A stretch of 64,000 nucleotides of DNA from positions 16,245 through 80,244 of the forward strand of contig NZ_JADOTW010000022.1 of the NCBI RefSeq assembly GCF_015645095.1, given 5' to 3'. The DNA is from Halomonas sp. 328 (GTDB lineage Bacteria; Pseudomonadota; Gammaproteobacteria; Pseudomonadales; Halomonadaceae). The notes under the pieces were generated by a model. That model saw only the letters and a list, made by a program, of their open reading frames with translations, searched no databases and was not told where the DNA came from. Position 1 is the first letter of the stretch. Each line of letters opens with the position of its first letter. A program made the position numbers and the translations under genes. Shown piece after piece: positions 11,027-19,868 of the stretch.

Positions 11027-11620
11027 CTACCCATCGCCCAGCTCCTGGCGCAGCGCCTCGATCAGCGCATGGGGCGTCGGCGAATAGAGCACCCGCCGGC
11101 GAATCTCCCCGTGCCGGTCGACCAGATAGAGCGAGGCGCTGTGATCCACGGTATAGCCCATGGCGGACTCCTCCATCTCCACCCGGCGCCAGAAGATCCC
11201 GTAACGCTCGGCGATATCCTCGAGCTGCGCCTCGCTGCCCCGGGCGCCCACGAAACGCTCGCCGAAGTAGCCCATGTACTCCTCGAGCCGCTCCAGGGTG
11301 TCCCGCTCCGGGTCGACGCTGATCATCACCGGCACCACCCGCTCGGCGAGCGCCGGCGCCAGCTGCCCCAGGGCCTGGCGCACCACCGCCAGGGTCATGG
11401 GGCAGACATCCGGACAGTAGGTGTAGCCGAAGTAAATCGCCGCCAACTGCTCCTCGTCGAGTGCCGAGAGCGCGAACTCCCCCTGAGTCGAGGCCAGGGC
11501 GATCTCGCCGCCCTGGGGCTCCCCGCTCTCGTCGCCCCCCGGCAGCCAGAACCAGGTCCCCAGGGCCAGCAGCACCAGCCCCAGGAATGCCACGCTTAAC
11601 CAGCGGACCTTCGCCGTCAT
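11027..11620 (-). CDS. SCO1/SenC family copper chaperone
   Basis: 197 aa, membrane-anchored by one N-terminal helix (WLSVAFLGLVLLALGTWFWL), with a thioredoxin-like domain outside. The copper-binding CxxxC motif is present (YTYCPDVCPMT) together with the conserved distal His in YTVDHSASLYLVD. SCO proteins deliver copper to the CuA centre of cytochrome oxidase. No cox genes are adjacent, so the gene is isolated from its usual partners here. It converges with the esterase gene. Confidence 0.88.
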   Translation of the reverse strand: MTAKVRWLSVAFLGLVLLALGTWFWLPGGDESGEPQGGEIALASTQGEFALSALDEEQLAAIYFGYTYCPDVCPMTLAVVRQALGQLAPALAERVVPVMISVDPERDTLERLEEYMGYFGERFVGARGSEAQLEDIAERYGIFWRRVEMEESAMGYTVDHSASLYLVDRHGEIRRRVLYSPTPHALIEALRQELGDG

Positions 11621-11727
11621 CGTCTCCTCCCCTCGTCGTCTCCGTCTCGGCCATCGCGGGCCATGTCTCTATCAGGGTAAGCTTATCAGCACTCGCCAAC
11701 GACCGTGACCTGGAGCCTTGTCGCACC

Positions 11728-12639
11728 ATGGAGATCCTCGACGCCCTGGGGCCGCTCTTCCTGCTGATCCTGCTGGGCGCCCTGCTGGGACGCCTGGACC
11801 TGCCCGGCGGCGACTTCTGGCCACGCCTGGAACGACTGATCTACTACCTGCTGTTCCCGGCCATGCTGGTCAGCACCCTGGCCCAGGCGGAGATCGACCG
11901 GGTGCCGGTGGCCCGGCTGGCCCTGGTGCTGCTGGGCAGCATGCTGATCGTTGCCGCCGCGCTCTGGTGGCAGCGGCCACGGCTCGCGCCCCGGGCCGCC
12001 ACCTTCACGTCGCTCTTTCAGGGCAGCCTGCGCTTCAATACCTATGTGGGGGTGGCCGGCGGGGCCGCCCTGCACGGCAGCCTTGGCGCCACCACGGCGG
12101 CGGTGGCCGTGGCGCTGATGGTGCCGGTGGTCAATGTGCTCTGCGTGCTCTGCTTTATCGGTGCCGGCACCCTGGGCCCCGGCAGCCTGAGCCGCAGCCT
12201 GCGGGCCCTGGCCAGCAACCCACTGATCCTGGCCTGCCTGGGCGGCATCGCCCTGAACCTCTCCGGGGCCGGGCTACCGGGCTGGAGCGCCCCCGCCATG
12301 GAACTGCTGGGACGTACCGCCCTCCCCCTGGGCCTGGTGGCGGTGGGCGTGGCGCTGCGCCCCCTGGCCCTGCTGCGTCGGGACCGCGCCGTCTGGGCGA
12401 CCCATGCCGTCAAGCTGCTGCTGATGCCGGCCCTGGTGCTGGTCCTGGCCTGGGCGCTGGGGCTGGACGGGGTGAGTCGCGACGTCGCGTTGCTCTTCGC
12501 CGCCCTGCCTACCGCCACCTCGGCCTATATCCTGGCCCGCCAGTTGGGGGGCGACGCCGAACTGATGGCGGCGCTGATCACCGGACAGACCCTGCTGGCC
12601 ATGCTGAGCCTGCCCCTATGGCTGAGTCTGACGGCTTGA
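11728..12639 (+). CDS. AEC-family (auxin efflux carrier-like) permease
   Basis: 303 aa, strongly hydrophobic, with about ten helices and the family layout: an N-terminal block starting MEILDALGPLFLLILLGALL, a mid-protein FQGSLRFNTYVGVAGGAALHG motif and a C-terminal LFAALPTATSAYILARQLGG motif. AEC members move organic acids or other small metabolites; substrate cannot be read from sequence. The ATG at 11728 is chosen because upstream in-frame codons encode a non-conserved, basic, proline-rich stretch. The candidate small RNA begins downstream of its stop. Confidence 0.85.
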   Translation: MEILDALGPLFLLILLGALLGRLDLPGGDFWPRLERLIYYLLFPAMLVSTLAQAEIDRVPVARLALVLLGSMLIVAAALWWQRPRLAPRAATFTSLFQGSLRFNTYVGVAGGAALHGSLGATTAAVAVALMVPVVNVLCVLCFIGAGTLGPGSLSRSLRALASNPLILACLGGIALNLSGAGLPGWSAPAMELLGRTALPLGLVAVGVALRPLALLRRDRAVWATHAVKLLLMPALVLVLAWALGLDGVSRDVALLFAALPTATSAYILARQLGGDAELMAALITGQTLLAMLSLPLWLSLTA

Positions 12640-12672
12640 TAGGCCGCAAACAAAAAATATTCTCGTTTTCTA

Positions 12673-12701
12673 TTGACCCATCAGATGCGAATGATTATCT
12701 T
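12673..12701 (+). promoter_or_regulatory. Sigma-70 promoter of the candidate small RNA
   Basis: A -35 box TTGACC (12673-12678) and -10 box TATCTT (12696-12701) are separated by exactly 17 bases. The upstream 30 bases are AT-rich. No ORF starts downstream within a plausible leader length; instead two hairpins and an intrinsic terminator follow. Confidence 0.6.
12686..12700 (+). promoter_or_regulatory. Putative Fur box overlapping the -10 element
   Basis: TGCGAATGATTATCT matches the 7-1-7 Fur consensus TGATAATNATTATCA at 11 of the 14 defined positions and occupies the spacer and -10 of the promoter at 12673-12701, where Fur binding would block RNA polymerase. This predicts transcription only under iron limitation. 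Confidence 0.5.
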
Positions 12702-12707
12702 GTCTGC

Positions 12708-12825
12708 ATGGCGTCGGCCAGACGCCATACCCATCGCAGGGAATGTCAGGTTCCCTGCCATGGTTTCTCCTCATCAAGCTAGTCACGGTCCTTGTCGGCG
12801 ACTCCCACGGAGTCGCCGCTTTTTT
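12708..12825 (+). ncRNA. Candidate iron-responsive trans-acting small RNA
   Basis: About 118 nt between a Fur-overlapped sigma-70 promoter and an intrinsic terminator. Hairpin 1 is ATGGCGTC/GACGCCAT (12708-12728), hairpin 2 is GCAGGGAA/TTCCCTGC (12736-12758). A roughly 35 nt unpaired stretch follows (12759-12794) that includes TTTCTCCTC, complementary to a Shine-Dalgarno core. The terminator stem is CGGCGACTCC/GGAGTCGCCG and ends in six T's, a good Hfq 3' site. Position, size and regulation resemble RyhB and PrrF RNAs, but I see no clear primary-sequence match to either. No ORF with a ribosome site lies within. Function as an iron-sparing regulator is inferred. Confidence 0.5.
12796..12825 (+). 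terminator. Intrinsic terminator of the candidate small RNA
   Basis: A 10 bp GC-rich stem (12796-12805 with 12809-12818) has a 3-base loop, then one C and six T's at 12820-12825. It is well separated from the AEC permease stop (157 bases), supporting an independent transcript. Confidence 0.75.
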
Positions 12826-12857
12826 ATGGTTCTTCGCACTCTGGCGTGAATGCCGCC

Positions 12858-12957
12858 GTGGGAGCGCGGATTCCGCGCGATATCGCCCGAAGGGCGATTC
12901 TGGCTGCCACTAGGGGCGACTTCGTCGCCCAATCGTTCGGCATAGCCAAACTCCCAC
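12858..12957. repeat. REP/REPIN-like extragenic palindromic element
   Basis: Outer inverted repeat GTGGGAG (12858-12864) / CTCCCAC (12951-12957) encloses three small hairpins: GCGCGG/CCGCGC (12864-12878), TCGCCC/GGGCGA (12883-12897) and GGGCGAC/GTCGCCC (12914-12930). The GTGGGAGCG start is typical of REP elements of Pseudomonas and relatives, which are mobilised by RAYT transposases. No RAYT gene is in the window. Confidence 0.6.
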
Positions 12958-13025
12958 ACTAGCAAACTGGTGCTTTCCCAGGTCGTGGCTTCACGCCGAT
13001 CTGCGAAGAACCTTTTGTTGCTGGT

Positions 13026-13094
13026 AGGCGTTCGCCGCGGGCCTCGAACTGGGTCAGCGGTCAGGGTGCTGGAGAGCCGGGGCGCGGCACAGGG
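13026..13094. repeat. trmB: Degenerate copy of an internal trmB segment
   Basis: 13026-13050 is identical over 25 bases to 13157-13181 inside trmB. Similarity then decays but recurs at GCGCGGCACAGGG, matching the CCGCGGCACATAGGG stretch further into trmB. The copy lies downstream of the trmB stop, so it is a non-coding relic of a local duplication. The rest of 12958-13113 shows nothing I can assign. Confidence 0.6.
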
Positions 13095-13113
13095 CCGCGG
13101 CCGGTGTTTTCGC

Positions 13114-13860
13114 TTACTCGCTGCGCGCGAAGATCAGATCCCAGACGCCGTGACCCAGGCGTTCGCCGCGGGCCTCGAACTTGGTCAGGGGCCGGAACTC
13201 GGGCCGCGGCACATAGGGGGCGGTCTCCGCGGTGGCGGTATTGCGGTAGCCCGGCGCCGCCGCCATCACCTCGGCCATATGCTCGGCATAGTTCTCCCAG
13301 TCGGTGGCCATATGCAGGGTGCCGCCCACCTTGAGGCGGCGGCGAATCAGCTCCACGAAGGCGGGCTGCACGATGCGCCGCTTGTGGTGCTTCTTCTTCG
13401 GCCAGGGATCGGGGAAGAACAGCTGCAGGGTATCGATGCTGTCCGGCGGGAAGCACTCGTCGAGCACCCGCACCGCATCCTCGCGGAACACCCGCAGGTT
13501 GGTGAGGCCTCGCTTGTCCGCCTCGTCGAGCAGCTTGCCGACGCCGGGGGCATGCACCTCGATGCCGATAAAGTCGGTATCCGGATGGGTCTCGGCCTGC
13601 TCGATCAGGGAGGCGCCCATGCCGAACCCGATCTCCACCACCCGCCGGGCCCGCCGACCGAAGAGAGCGTCCAGGTCCAGGCGCCCACCCTCCAGGGTCA
13701 GCCCCAGCCGCGGCCAGACCTCCTCCAGGCCGCGGGTCTGGGCCCCGGTCATGCGACCGGCGCGCAGCACATAGCTCTTGATACCACGCTTGTAGAGCGT
13801 GTCCTGATTGGCCTCGCCGGCGGCCTGGGCCTCCGGCTCGGGGGTACGTTCGTCGTTCAT
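13114..13860 (-). CDS. trmB: tRNA (guanine-N7-)-methyltransferase
   Basis: 248 aa. The SAM-binding glycine motif [16 protein letters not shown] and the catalytic segment [22 protein letters not shown] are both characteristic of TrmB, which makes m7G46 in t[15 protein letters not shown] and the C-terminal [19 protein letters not shown] complete the family pattern. The N-terminal 30 residues are acidic and variable, as is usual. It is the gene after thiG on the same strand (27-base gap), an arrangement common in gammaproteobacteria. Confidence 0.95.
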   Translation of the reverse strand: MNDERTPEPEAQAAGEANQDTLYKRGIKSYVLRAGRMTGAQTRGLEEVWPRLGLTLEGGRLDLDALFGRRARRVVEIGFGMGASLIEQAETHPDTDFIGIEVHAPGVGKLLDEADKRGLTNLRVFREDAVRVLDECFPPDSIDTLQLFFPDPWPKKKHHKRRIVQPAFVELIRRRLKVGGTLHMATDWENYAEHMAEVMAAAPGYRNTATAETAPYVPRPEFRPLTKFEARGERLGHGVWDLIFARSE

Positions 13861-13887
13861 ACGCCTCGTTCGATTCCTGGGTCGGGC

Positions 13888-14685
13888 TCAGCCGTTGATG
13901 CGGCCGGCAAAGGGCGAGGAGGGATCGGCGCTCTGGCGACGCGGCATGCGCCCGGCCAGATAGGCCTGACGCCCGGCTTCCACGGCCTGCTTCATGGCCC
14001 GGGCCATCAGCACCGGCTGGCGGGCGTGGGCGATGGCGGTATTCATCAGCACCGCATCGCAGCCCAGTTCCATGGCCAGGGCGGCGTCGGAGGCGGTACC
14101 GATGCCCGCGTCCACCAGCACCGGTACCTCGGCCTGTTCCACGATCAGGCGGGTATTGTGCGGGTTCTGCAGGCCATGGCCGGAGCCGATCAGCGAGCCC
14201 AGGGGCATGATCGCGCAGCAACCCAGGCGCTCCAGCTCCTTGGCCACGATGGGATCGTCGCTGGTATAGACCATCACGTCGAAGCCATCGGCCAGCAGCA
14301 CCTCGGCGGCCTTCAGGGTCTCCACCACATTGGGGTAGAGGGTGGTGTCGTCGCCCAGCACCTCGAGCTTGACCAGGTTGTGGCCGTCGAGCAGTTCCCG
14401 GGCCAGCTTGCAGGTGCGCACCGCGTCCTTGGCGGTATAGCAGCCGGCAGTGTTGGGCAGCAGGGTATAGCGCTGCGGCGAGATCACGTCGAGCAGATTG
14501 GGCGCCGAGGCGTCCTGCCCCAGGTTGGTGCGCCGCACCGCGAAGGTGACGATCTCGGCGCCACTGGCGTCGATGGCCGCCGCGGTCTCGTCGAAATCCT
14601 GGTACTTGCCGGTGCCCACCAGCAGGCGGGAATTAAAGGGGCGGCCGGCCACCACGAAGGGCTGGTCGCTGAGTACTTGAGTCAT
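13888..14685 (-). CDS. thiG: Thiazole synthase
   Basis: 265 aa TIM-barrel enzyme that builds thiazole phosphate from deoxyxylulose phosphate, dehydroglycine and ThiS-thiocarboxylate. Seen: [15 protein letters not shown] at the N-terminus with the Schiff-base lysine region, [34 protein letters not shown] and [34 protein letters not shown]. Length and motifs are canonical. It lies 67 bases downstream of thiS, forming a thiS-thiG-trmB run. Confidence 0.96.
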   Translation of the reverse strand: MTQVLSDQPFVVAGRPFNSRLLVGTGKYQDFDETAAAIDASGAEIVTFAVRRTNLGQDASAPNLLDVISPQRYTLLPNTAGCYTAKDAVRTCKLARELLDGHNLVKLEVLGDDTTLYPNVVETLKAAEVLLADGFDVMVYTSDDPIVAKELERLGCCAIMPLGSLIGSGHGLQNPHNTRLIVEQAEVPVLVDAGIGTASDAALAMELGCDAVLMNTAIAHARQPVLMARAMKQAVEAGRQAYLAGRMPRRQSADPSSPFAGRING

Positions 14686-14752
14686 GGGTCTGGCTTCCTC
14701 GATTGGCCGCGGATCGCAGGGCGTCGGGTCGTCGAATGCGGGCGCCGCGGGC

Positions 14753-14953
14753 TTAGCCGCCGCCGATGGCGTGCACGATCTCGACGCGGTCGCCTTCGGC
14801 GAGGCGAGTCTCGGCGTGAATGCTGCGGGGGACGATCTCTTCGTTGACCTCGACGGCGATGCGCCGCCCGGCGAGCCCCAGGGACTCGAGCAGTTGCTGG
14901 ATCGTCACCTCGCCATCGAGCGGCTGGGGTTCTCCATTGAGCTGGATCTGCAT
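14753..14953 (-). CDS. thiS: Sulfur carrier protein ThiS
   Basis: 66 aa ubiquitin-like protein ending in the diagnostic Gly-Gly ([10 protein letters not shown]; here a triple glycine). The beta-grasp start [10 protein letters not shown] and the [11 protein letters not shown] segment are typical. ThiF adenylates the C-terminus, which then carries sulfur for ThiG. On the minus strand a TACAAT sequence in the short upstream gap could be a -10 box. Confidence 0.93.
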   Translation of the reverse strand: MQIQLNGEPQPLDGEVTIQQLLESLGLAGRRIAVEVNEEIVPRSIHAETRLAEGDRVEIVHAIGGG

Positions 14954-15052
14954 GGCGTCCTCTCGATAGCAGGATGGCAGGGGCCATATTGTAGCCTGTT
15001 CGGCCCTCACGGGGTACGGTAGCGCCTGCCATGAATGGTCGGGAGACAAGCG

Positions 15053-15442
15053 ATGCGTGATCGCAACTGGTGGTTGCTGGTGGCCGCCTCGGGAGCCCTG
15101 CTGGTCATCGCCGGCGCCTTCGGCGCCCATGCCCTGGAGGGACGACTGACGCCGCGCCTGCTGGCGGCCTTCGAGACCGGGGTGCGCTATCAGGCCTGGC
15201 ATACCCTGGCGATGCTCGGCGTCCTGGCCTGGCGGGCGGCCATGCCGCTACCCGGCCAACGCCTGGTGCTGGGCCTCTGGGCCCTGGGCATCGCGCTCTT
15301 CTCCGGCTCCCTCTATGCCCTGGCGCTCAGCGGCCTGGGGCGCCTGGGGTGGATTACCCCCCTGGGTGGCCTGGCGATGATCGGCGGCTGGCTGGCCCTG
15401 GGGGCCTGCGTGCTGCGCGCTCGCCCCACGACGCCCGACTAG
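15053..15442 (+). CDS. DUF423 family membrane protein
   Basis: 129 aa with four hydrophobic helices. The first contains the family hallmark LLVIAGAFGAHALEG and is followed by YQAWHTLAMLGVLA, with LFSGSLYALALSG later. DUF423 proteins (YgdD type) are small inner-membrane proteins of unknown function. GGGAGACAAG before the ATG at 15053 supports this start over the ATG at 15035. Its stop overlaps the stop of the convergent thioesterase gene. Confidence 0.85.
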   Translation: MRDRNWWLLVAASGALLVIAGAFGAHALEGRLTPRLLAAFETGVRYQAWHTLAMLGVLAWRAAMPLPGQRLVLGLWALGIALFSGSLYALALSGLGRLGWITPLGGLAMIGGWLALGACVLRARPTTPD

Positions 15443-15852
15443 TCGCTATCCGGTAGCGCATAGGTAGCGGTTACCAGGGCCACCGGCGCCTCGTCCCCGG
15501 CGGAGAAGAGCTGCACCTCCCCCACGGCCAGGCGCCGCCCCAGCTTGAGGACACGGGCATTGGCAATCAGATCCCGGTCCCCCCGGGCGCGGCGCAGGAA
15601 GTGACAGTTGAGGTCGGTGGTCACCGCCATGGGTTCCGGGCCGATCTGCGCCAGGATCGCCACATAGAGGCAGACATCCGCCAGCCCCATCAGGGTCGGC
15701 CCGGAGACGCAGGCCCCTGGCCTGAGGTGCTCGTCCTCGATGGCCAGGCTCATGGTGGCGCGCATCTCGTCGACACCCTCGATGGTGCCCTGGCGATGGG
15801 GAAAGACCTCGTCGAGAAACTCCTCGATGGCGGCGGCGGTCATCACGGTCAT
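15439..15852 (-). CDS. PaaI-like hotdog-fold thioesterase
   Basis: 137 aa. The hotdog signature is seen in LRPGACVSGPTLMGLADVCLYVAILAQIG, followed by MAVTTDLNCHFLRRA. These cytoplasmic enzymes hydrolyse acyl-CoA thioesters; the substrate is not evident. GGGAG precedes the ATG at 15852; an upstream extension in the same frame is proline-rich and not conserved. The gene converges with DUF423, and the two coding regions share four bases including both stop codons. Confidence 0.8.
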   Translation of the reverse strand: MTVMTAAAIEEFLDEVFPHRQGTIEGVDEMRATMSLAIEDEHLRPGACVSGPTLMGLADVCLYVAILAQIGPEPMAVTTDLNCHFLRRARGDRDLIANARVLKLGRRLAVGEVQLFSAGDEAPVALVTATYALPDSD

Positions 15853-15943
15853 GGCGGCGCTCCCTGCGGCGGGCGAAACGGTGGCAAGCGTTGCGCCACA
15901 AGATAGCGCAAGGCCGCCTCCGGGCCCAGCCCGAAACCACCAA

Positions 15944-15972
15944 CGCCCCGGGGCCCAAGGGCCGCCGGGGCG
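15944..15972 (-). terminator. Hairpin downstream of malate synthase G
   Basis: CGCCCCGG (15944-15951) pairs with CCGGGGCG (15965-15972), with further internal pairing (GGCCC/GGGCC). It lies 28 bases beyond the glcB stop. There is no clean U-tract, so this is a probable but weak terminator or mRNA end. Confidence 0.4.
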
Positions 15973-15999
15973 CTGTGCTAGTGGGCCGGGCAAGGCCCC

Positions 16000-18180
16000 T
16001 TAGATGGCGCGGGCCTTGTGCACCGCCCGCCAGTGGTGCAGCAGCGGCTCGGTGTAGCCGGAGGGCTGCTCGAGGCCCTTGAAGACCAGCTCGCTGGCCG
16101 CCTGGAAGGCGGTGGAGGCGGCGAAGTCGCGGCTCATCGGCACATAGTGCGGGTCGCCGGCGTTCTGCTCGTCCACCACCTTGGCCATGCGCTCCAGGGT
16201 CTCCCGGACCCGCTCGGCGCTGACCACGCCATGGTGCAGCCAGTTGGCCACGTGCTGGCTGGAGATCCGCAGGGTGGCACGGTCCTCCATCAGGCCCACG
16301 TCGTGGATGTCCGGCACCTTGGAGCAGCCGACGCCGTGCTCGACCCAGCGCACCACATAGCCGAGGATGCCCTGACAGTTGTTGTCGAGCTCCTGCTGGA
16401 TCTCGTCATCGGACCAGTTCGGGTCCTGTGCCACCGGGACGGTCAGCAGATCGTCCAGGTAGTCGGGCTCGCCCTGGGCCTCCAGCTCGTGCTGGACCGC
16501 CTGGACATCGACCTGATGGTAATGCAGCACATGCAGGGTCGCGGCGGTGGGTGACGGCACCCAGGCGGTGTTGGCACCGGCCTTGGGCTGGGCCACCTTC
16601 TGCTCCAGCATGGCGGCCATCAGGTCCGGCATGGCCCACATGCCCTTGCCGATCTGGGCGCGACCACGCAGGCCACAGGCCAGGCCGATCTGCACGTTGT
16701 TGCGCTCATAGGCCTGGATCCAGGCGGCATGCTTCATGTCGCCCTTGCGCACCATGGGGCCCGCCTGCATCACGGTATGCATCTCGTCGCCGGTGCGATC
16801 GAGGAAGCCGGTGTTGATGAACACCACCCGGGAGGCGGCGGCGCTGATGCACGCCTTGAGGTTGGTGGAGGTGCGGCGCTCCTCGTCCATGATGCCCATC
16901 TTCAGGGTATCGCGGGGCATGCCCAGCAGCGCCTCGACACGGCCGAACAGCTCGTTGGCGAAGGCCACTTCCCGGGGACCGTGCATCTTCGGCTTGACGA
17001 TATAGACCGAACCCTCGCGGGAGTTGCGCGGCTCGTCGCCCCCCTTCTGCAGATCGCGCAGGGCGATCAGGCTGGTCACCACGCAGTCGAGGATGCCCTC
17101 GGGCACCTCGTTGCCCTCGGCGTCCAGTACCGCCGGCGTGGTCATCAGATGGCCCACGTTGCGCACGAAGAGCAGCGAGCGGCCCGGCAGGGTCAGGCTG
17201 CCGCCATCCGGCGTGGTATAACGACGATCCGGATTGAGGCGACGCACCACCGTCTCGCCGCCTTTCTCGAAACGCTCTTCCAGATCGCCCTTCATCAGGC
17301 CCAGCCAGTTGCGATAGACACCGACCTTGTCCTCGGCATCCACCGCGGCCACGGAGTCTTCGCAATCCATGATGGCGGAGAGCGCCGCCTCCATCAGCAG
17401 GTCCTTGATATGCGCCGGATCGTCCTTGCCGATGAAGTGCTCGGCATCGAACTGGATCTCCAGGTGCAGGCCGTGGTTGCTGAGCAGCACCGCCTCGGGA
17501 GAGGCCGCCTCGCCGCGATAGCCCACCAGCTTGCCGGCCTCCTTGAGGCCGGTTTCGCGACCGCCCTCCAGGGTGACCACCAGGTGGCCGTCACGGATCG
17601 CATACTTGACCGCCTCACGGTGGGAGCCGGTGGCCAGGGGCGCGGCCAGGTCCAGCACCCCGCGGGCATAGGCGATCACCTTGGCCCCACGCTTGGGATT
17701 GAAGGCCTTGCCCTTCTCGGCGCCGCCGTCGTCACTGATCGCATCGGTGCCATAGAGCGCATCATAGAGGCTACCCCAGCGCGCATTGGCCGCATTCAGC
17801 GCATAACGGGCGTTGCTCACCGGCACCACCAGCTGGGGGCCGGCCTGGGAGGCCAGCTCGGCATCCACCTTGGAGGTGCTGACCGCGACCTTGGCCGGGA
17901 CCTCGGCCAGGTAACCGACCTCCTCGAGGAAGCGGCGATAGGCGGGCATGTCACGCACCGGGCCAGGGTTGTCGCGGTGCCAGCGATCCAGCTCACGCTG
18001 CAGACGCTCGCGTTCGGCGAGCAATTCACGATTTTTCGGGGTCAAATCGTGGAACAGCGCATCCACGCCGGACCAGAAGGCCTCGGCATCGATACCGGAC
18101 CCCGGCAGGGCCTGCTCATTGATGAAATGGTCCAGCTCGCTGGCCACCTGGAGACGGTGGCGAGTGACTCGGTCGGTCAT
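16000..18180 (-). CDS. glcB: Malate synthase G
   Basis: 726 aa, the length of the large isoform. It condenses glyoxylate and acetyl-CoA to malate. Recognisable blocks are [26 protein letters not shown] (active-site acid region), [57 protein letters not shown] and [16 protein letters not shown]. The ATG at 18180 starts the conserved [13 protein letters not shown]; the 32-residue upstream extension is not conserved. There is no adjacent glycolate oxidase or isocitrate lyase, so it stands as an unlinked glyoxylate-utilisation gene. Confidence 0.96.
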   Translation of the reverse strand: MTDRVTRHRLQVASELDHFINEQALPGSGIDAEAFWSGVDALFHDLTPKNRELLAERERLQRELDRWHRDNPGPVRDMPAYRRFLEEVGYLAEVPAKVAVSTSKVDAELASQAGPQLVVPVSNARYALNAANARWGSLYDALYGTDAISDDGGAEKGKAFNPKRGAKVIAYARGVLDLAAPLATGSHREAVKYAIRDGHLVVTLEGGRETGLKEAGKLVGYRGEAASPEAVLLSNHGLHLEIQFDAEHFIGKDDPAHIKDLLMEAALSAIMDCEDSVAAVDAEDKVGVYRNWLGLMKGDLEERFEKGGETVVRRLNPDRRYTTPDGGSLTLPGRSLLFVRNVGHLMTTPAVLDAEGNEVPEGILDCVVTSLIALRDLQKGGDEPRNSREGSVYIVKPKMHGPREVAFANELFGRVEALLGMPRDTLKMGIMDEERRTSTNLKACISAAASRVVFINTGFLDRTGDEMHTVMQAGPMVRKGDMKHAAWIQAYERNNVQIGLACGLRGRAQIGKGMWAMPDLMAAMLEQKVAQPKAGANTAWVPSPTAATLHVLHYHQVDVQAVQHELEAQGEPDYLDDLLTVPVAQDPNWSDDEIQQELDNNCQGILGYVVRWVEHGVGCSKVPDIHDVGLMEDRATLRISSQHVANWLHHGVVSAERVRETLERMAKVVDEQNAGDPHYVPMSRDFAASTAFQAASELVFKGLEQPSGYTEPLLHHWRAVHKARAI

Positions 18181-18395
18181 GGGGCCTCCTGATGCGCTGC
18201 AGACGGCAGCATGCGCCGGCTGCTTATCGTTATCTCGAATACGAAACCAGTATATATTTGTGGAAATACCTTCCATATGCTACCCGATTTTGGGCGCCTG
18301 GTCTGCCCGCCTCGACCAAATGATGAATCCATCTCCCGGCAATATGGCCTGGAGGGGCCCATAACGCTAGGATTGGCGCCTGACGGGAGGCCTTC

Positions 18396-19352
18396 ATGAC
18401 CGACTTCACGCCACTCACCACCCTGGGACCCATCATGCCCGCCGGGCATGCCCCTCAGGCGTTGCCGCATCTGGAAGACTATCTCGCCCATTACCGCCTG
18501 ATGCCGCTGTTCGGCGACCGGGTGGGGCTACACGTGGGCTACACCGAGGCCGAGCCCTTCCGTCTCTGGACCCAGGTGTGGAGCCCGGCCCAGCCGCGCG
18601 GCACCGCCTTCGTGGTGCACGGCTACTTCGACCACTTGGGCCTCTATCGCCACCTGCTGGAGCGTCTGCTGGCGGGCGGCTGGCGAGTGGTGCTCTGGGA
18701 CCTGCCGGGACACGGGCTCTCCACCGGACGGCGGGCCTGCATCGATGATTTCGACGACTATGGTCGCTGCCTGGCCGCCCTGCAGCAGCGCCTGAGCCTG
18801 GAGGGCCTGGCCCCCCGTCCCTGGGTGGGCATCGGCCAGAGTACCGGCGCCGCCATCCTCGCCACCGACGCCCTGAGCCGCAATCACGAGAGCCAGTGGG
18901 CCGGCCTGGCCCTGCTGGCGCCGCTGGTGCGCCCCTGGGGCTGGAACCAGTCCAGCTGGTTGCACCTGGTGGCCAGCCCCTTTATCCGCAGCCTGCCACG
19001 CAAGTACCGCTCCAACTCCAATGATGATGACTTCACCACCTTCCTCCGCGAGCAGGACCCCCTGCAGCCGGACCGTCTCTCGGTGACCTGGATCAGCGCC
19101 ATGCGCCGCTGGATACCCCGCCTGCTGGCCCTGCCTCCGGCACAGCTGCCGGTGCTGATCCTCCAGGGCGAGCAGGACCTGACCGTGGACTGGCAATGGA
19201 ACCTGGATATCCTGGCCCGCAAGTTTCCCGATGCCGAGGTCCATCGCCACCCGGAGGCCCGCCACCACCTGGTCAACGAGACGGCACCGATCCGCCAGGC
19301 CCTGTTCGATGAGCTCGATGCGTTTCTGGCACGCCGGGAGCGGCCCGAATGA
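18396..19352 (+). CDS. Alpha/beta hydrolase (serine aminopeptidase S33/monoacylglycerol-lipase-like)
   Basis: 318 aa cytoplasmic hydrolase. The oxyanion HG (VVHGYFDHLGLYRHLLERL), the nucleophile elbow GIGQSTGA (Ser in GQSTG), the acid in LQGEQDLTVDW and the His in EARHHLVNE make a full triad. WDLPGHGLSTG fits Hydrolase_4 lipases. GGGAGG precedes the ATG. The next gene starts inside its stop codon (ATGA overlap), so hydrolase and lipoprotein are translationally coupled. The substrate is unknown. Confidence 0.82.
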   Translation: MTDFTPLTTLGPIMPAGHAPQALPHLEDYLAHYRLMPLFGDRVGLHVGYTEAEPFRLWTQVWSPAQPRGTAFVVHGYFDHLGLYRHLLERLLAGGWRVVLWDLPGHGLSTGRRACIDDFDDYGRCLAALQQRLSLEGLAPRPWVGIGQSTGAAILATDALSRNHESQWAGLALLAPLVRPWGWNQSSWLHLVASPFIRSLPRKYRSNSNDDDFTTFLREQDPLQPDRLSVTWISAMRRWIPRLLALPPAQLPVLILQGEQDLTVDWQWNLDILARKFPDAEVHRHPEARHHLVNETAPIRQALFDELDAFLARRERPE

Positions 19353-19834
19353 GGCGCCTGGCAATCCTATGGCTGATGATCACCCTGCTGACGGCCTGCG
19401 CCAGCCCGCCGGATCGCCCCACCCAGTTGCGCCAGGCGCTGATGGGGCTCAGCGAAGAAGCCACCCGCCTGCTGATCGAGGAGCCGGCCTGGGACCTCGA
19501 GGCCAGGGAGATCACCCTGCTGCTCTCCCATGCCGAGGTCGAAGAGAGCCTGCCTATCGGCCAGGCGCGCTTCGAGGAGAGCCTGACCCGGGCCCTGCTC
19601 GCCTACCCGGCCGGCCCCCAGGTGATCGACTGGCGGCCGCAGATGAGCAATGTCACCGCCCCCGCCGGCCAGTGGCTGCTGGATGCCCGCCTGGTGGCGG
19701 ATGGCCCCGAGCTGCGCCTCTCGGATCGCGCCCTGCTGCCCTACCGGCTGGAACTCCGCCTGCGCCGCCCGGAAGACAGCCAGCCACGCTGGGAACGGGC
19801 CATCAGTGGCGCCTTCGATGCGGATGCCCTTTAG
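19349..19834 (+). CDS. Hypothetical lipoprotein
   Basis: 161 aa with a lipoprotein signal peptide (MRRLAILWLMITLLTAC, lipobox LTAC) and an Ala-Ser after Cys, favouring outer-membrane sorting. The mature domain of about 145 residues alternates helix and strand and has no motif I recognise; its size and pattern (two-layer, with ITLLLSHAEVEESLPIG) faintly recall FlgO/LpoB-like periplasmic domains, which I cannot confirm. Coupled by a 4-base overlap to the upstream hydrolase. Confidence 0.7.
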   Translation: MRRLAILWLMITLLTACASPPDRPTQLRQALMGLSEEATRLLIEEPAWDLEAREITLLLSHAEVEESLPIGQARFEESLTRALLAYPAGPQVIDWRPQMSNVTAPAGQWLLDARLVADGPELRLSDRALLPYRLELRLRRPEDSQPRWERAISGAFDADAL

Positions 19835-19868
19835 CCATTACCGACGCCCCGGCCACGCACGTCACGCC

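Noticed and set aside
12970..14847. 625-codon plus-strand ORF across trmB and thiG
   Set aside because: Antisense to two highly conserved genes, with a low-complexity translation; it also crosses the degenerate repeat.
14954..15052. Possible TPP riboswitch upstream of thiS
   Set aside because: The gap is under 100 bases, shared with a divergent gene, and lacks the conserved CTGAGA and ACCTGATC elements.
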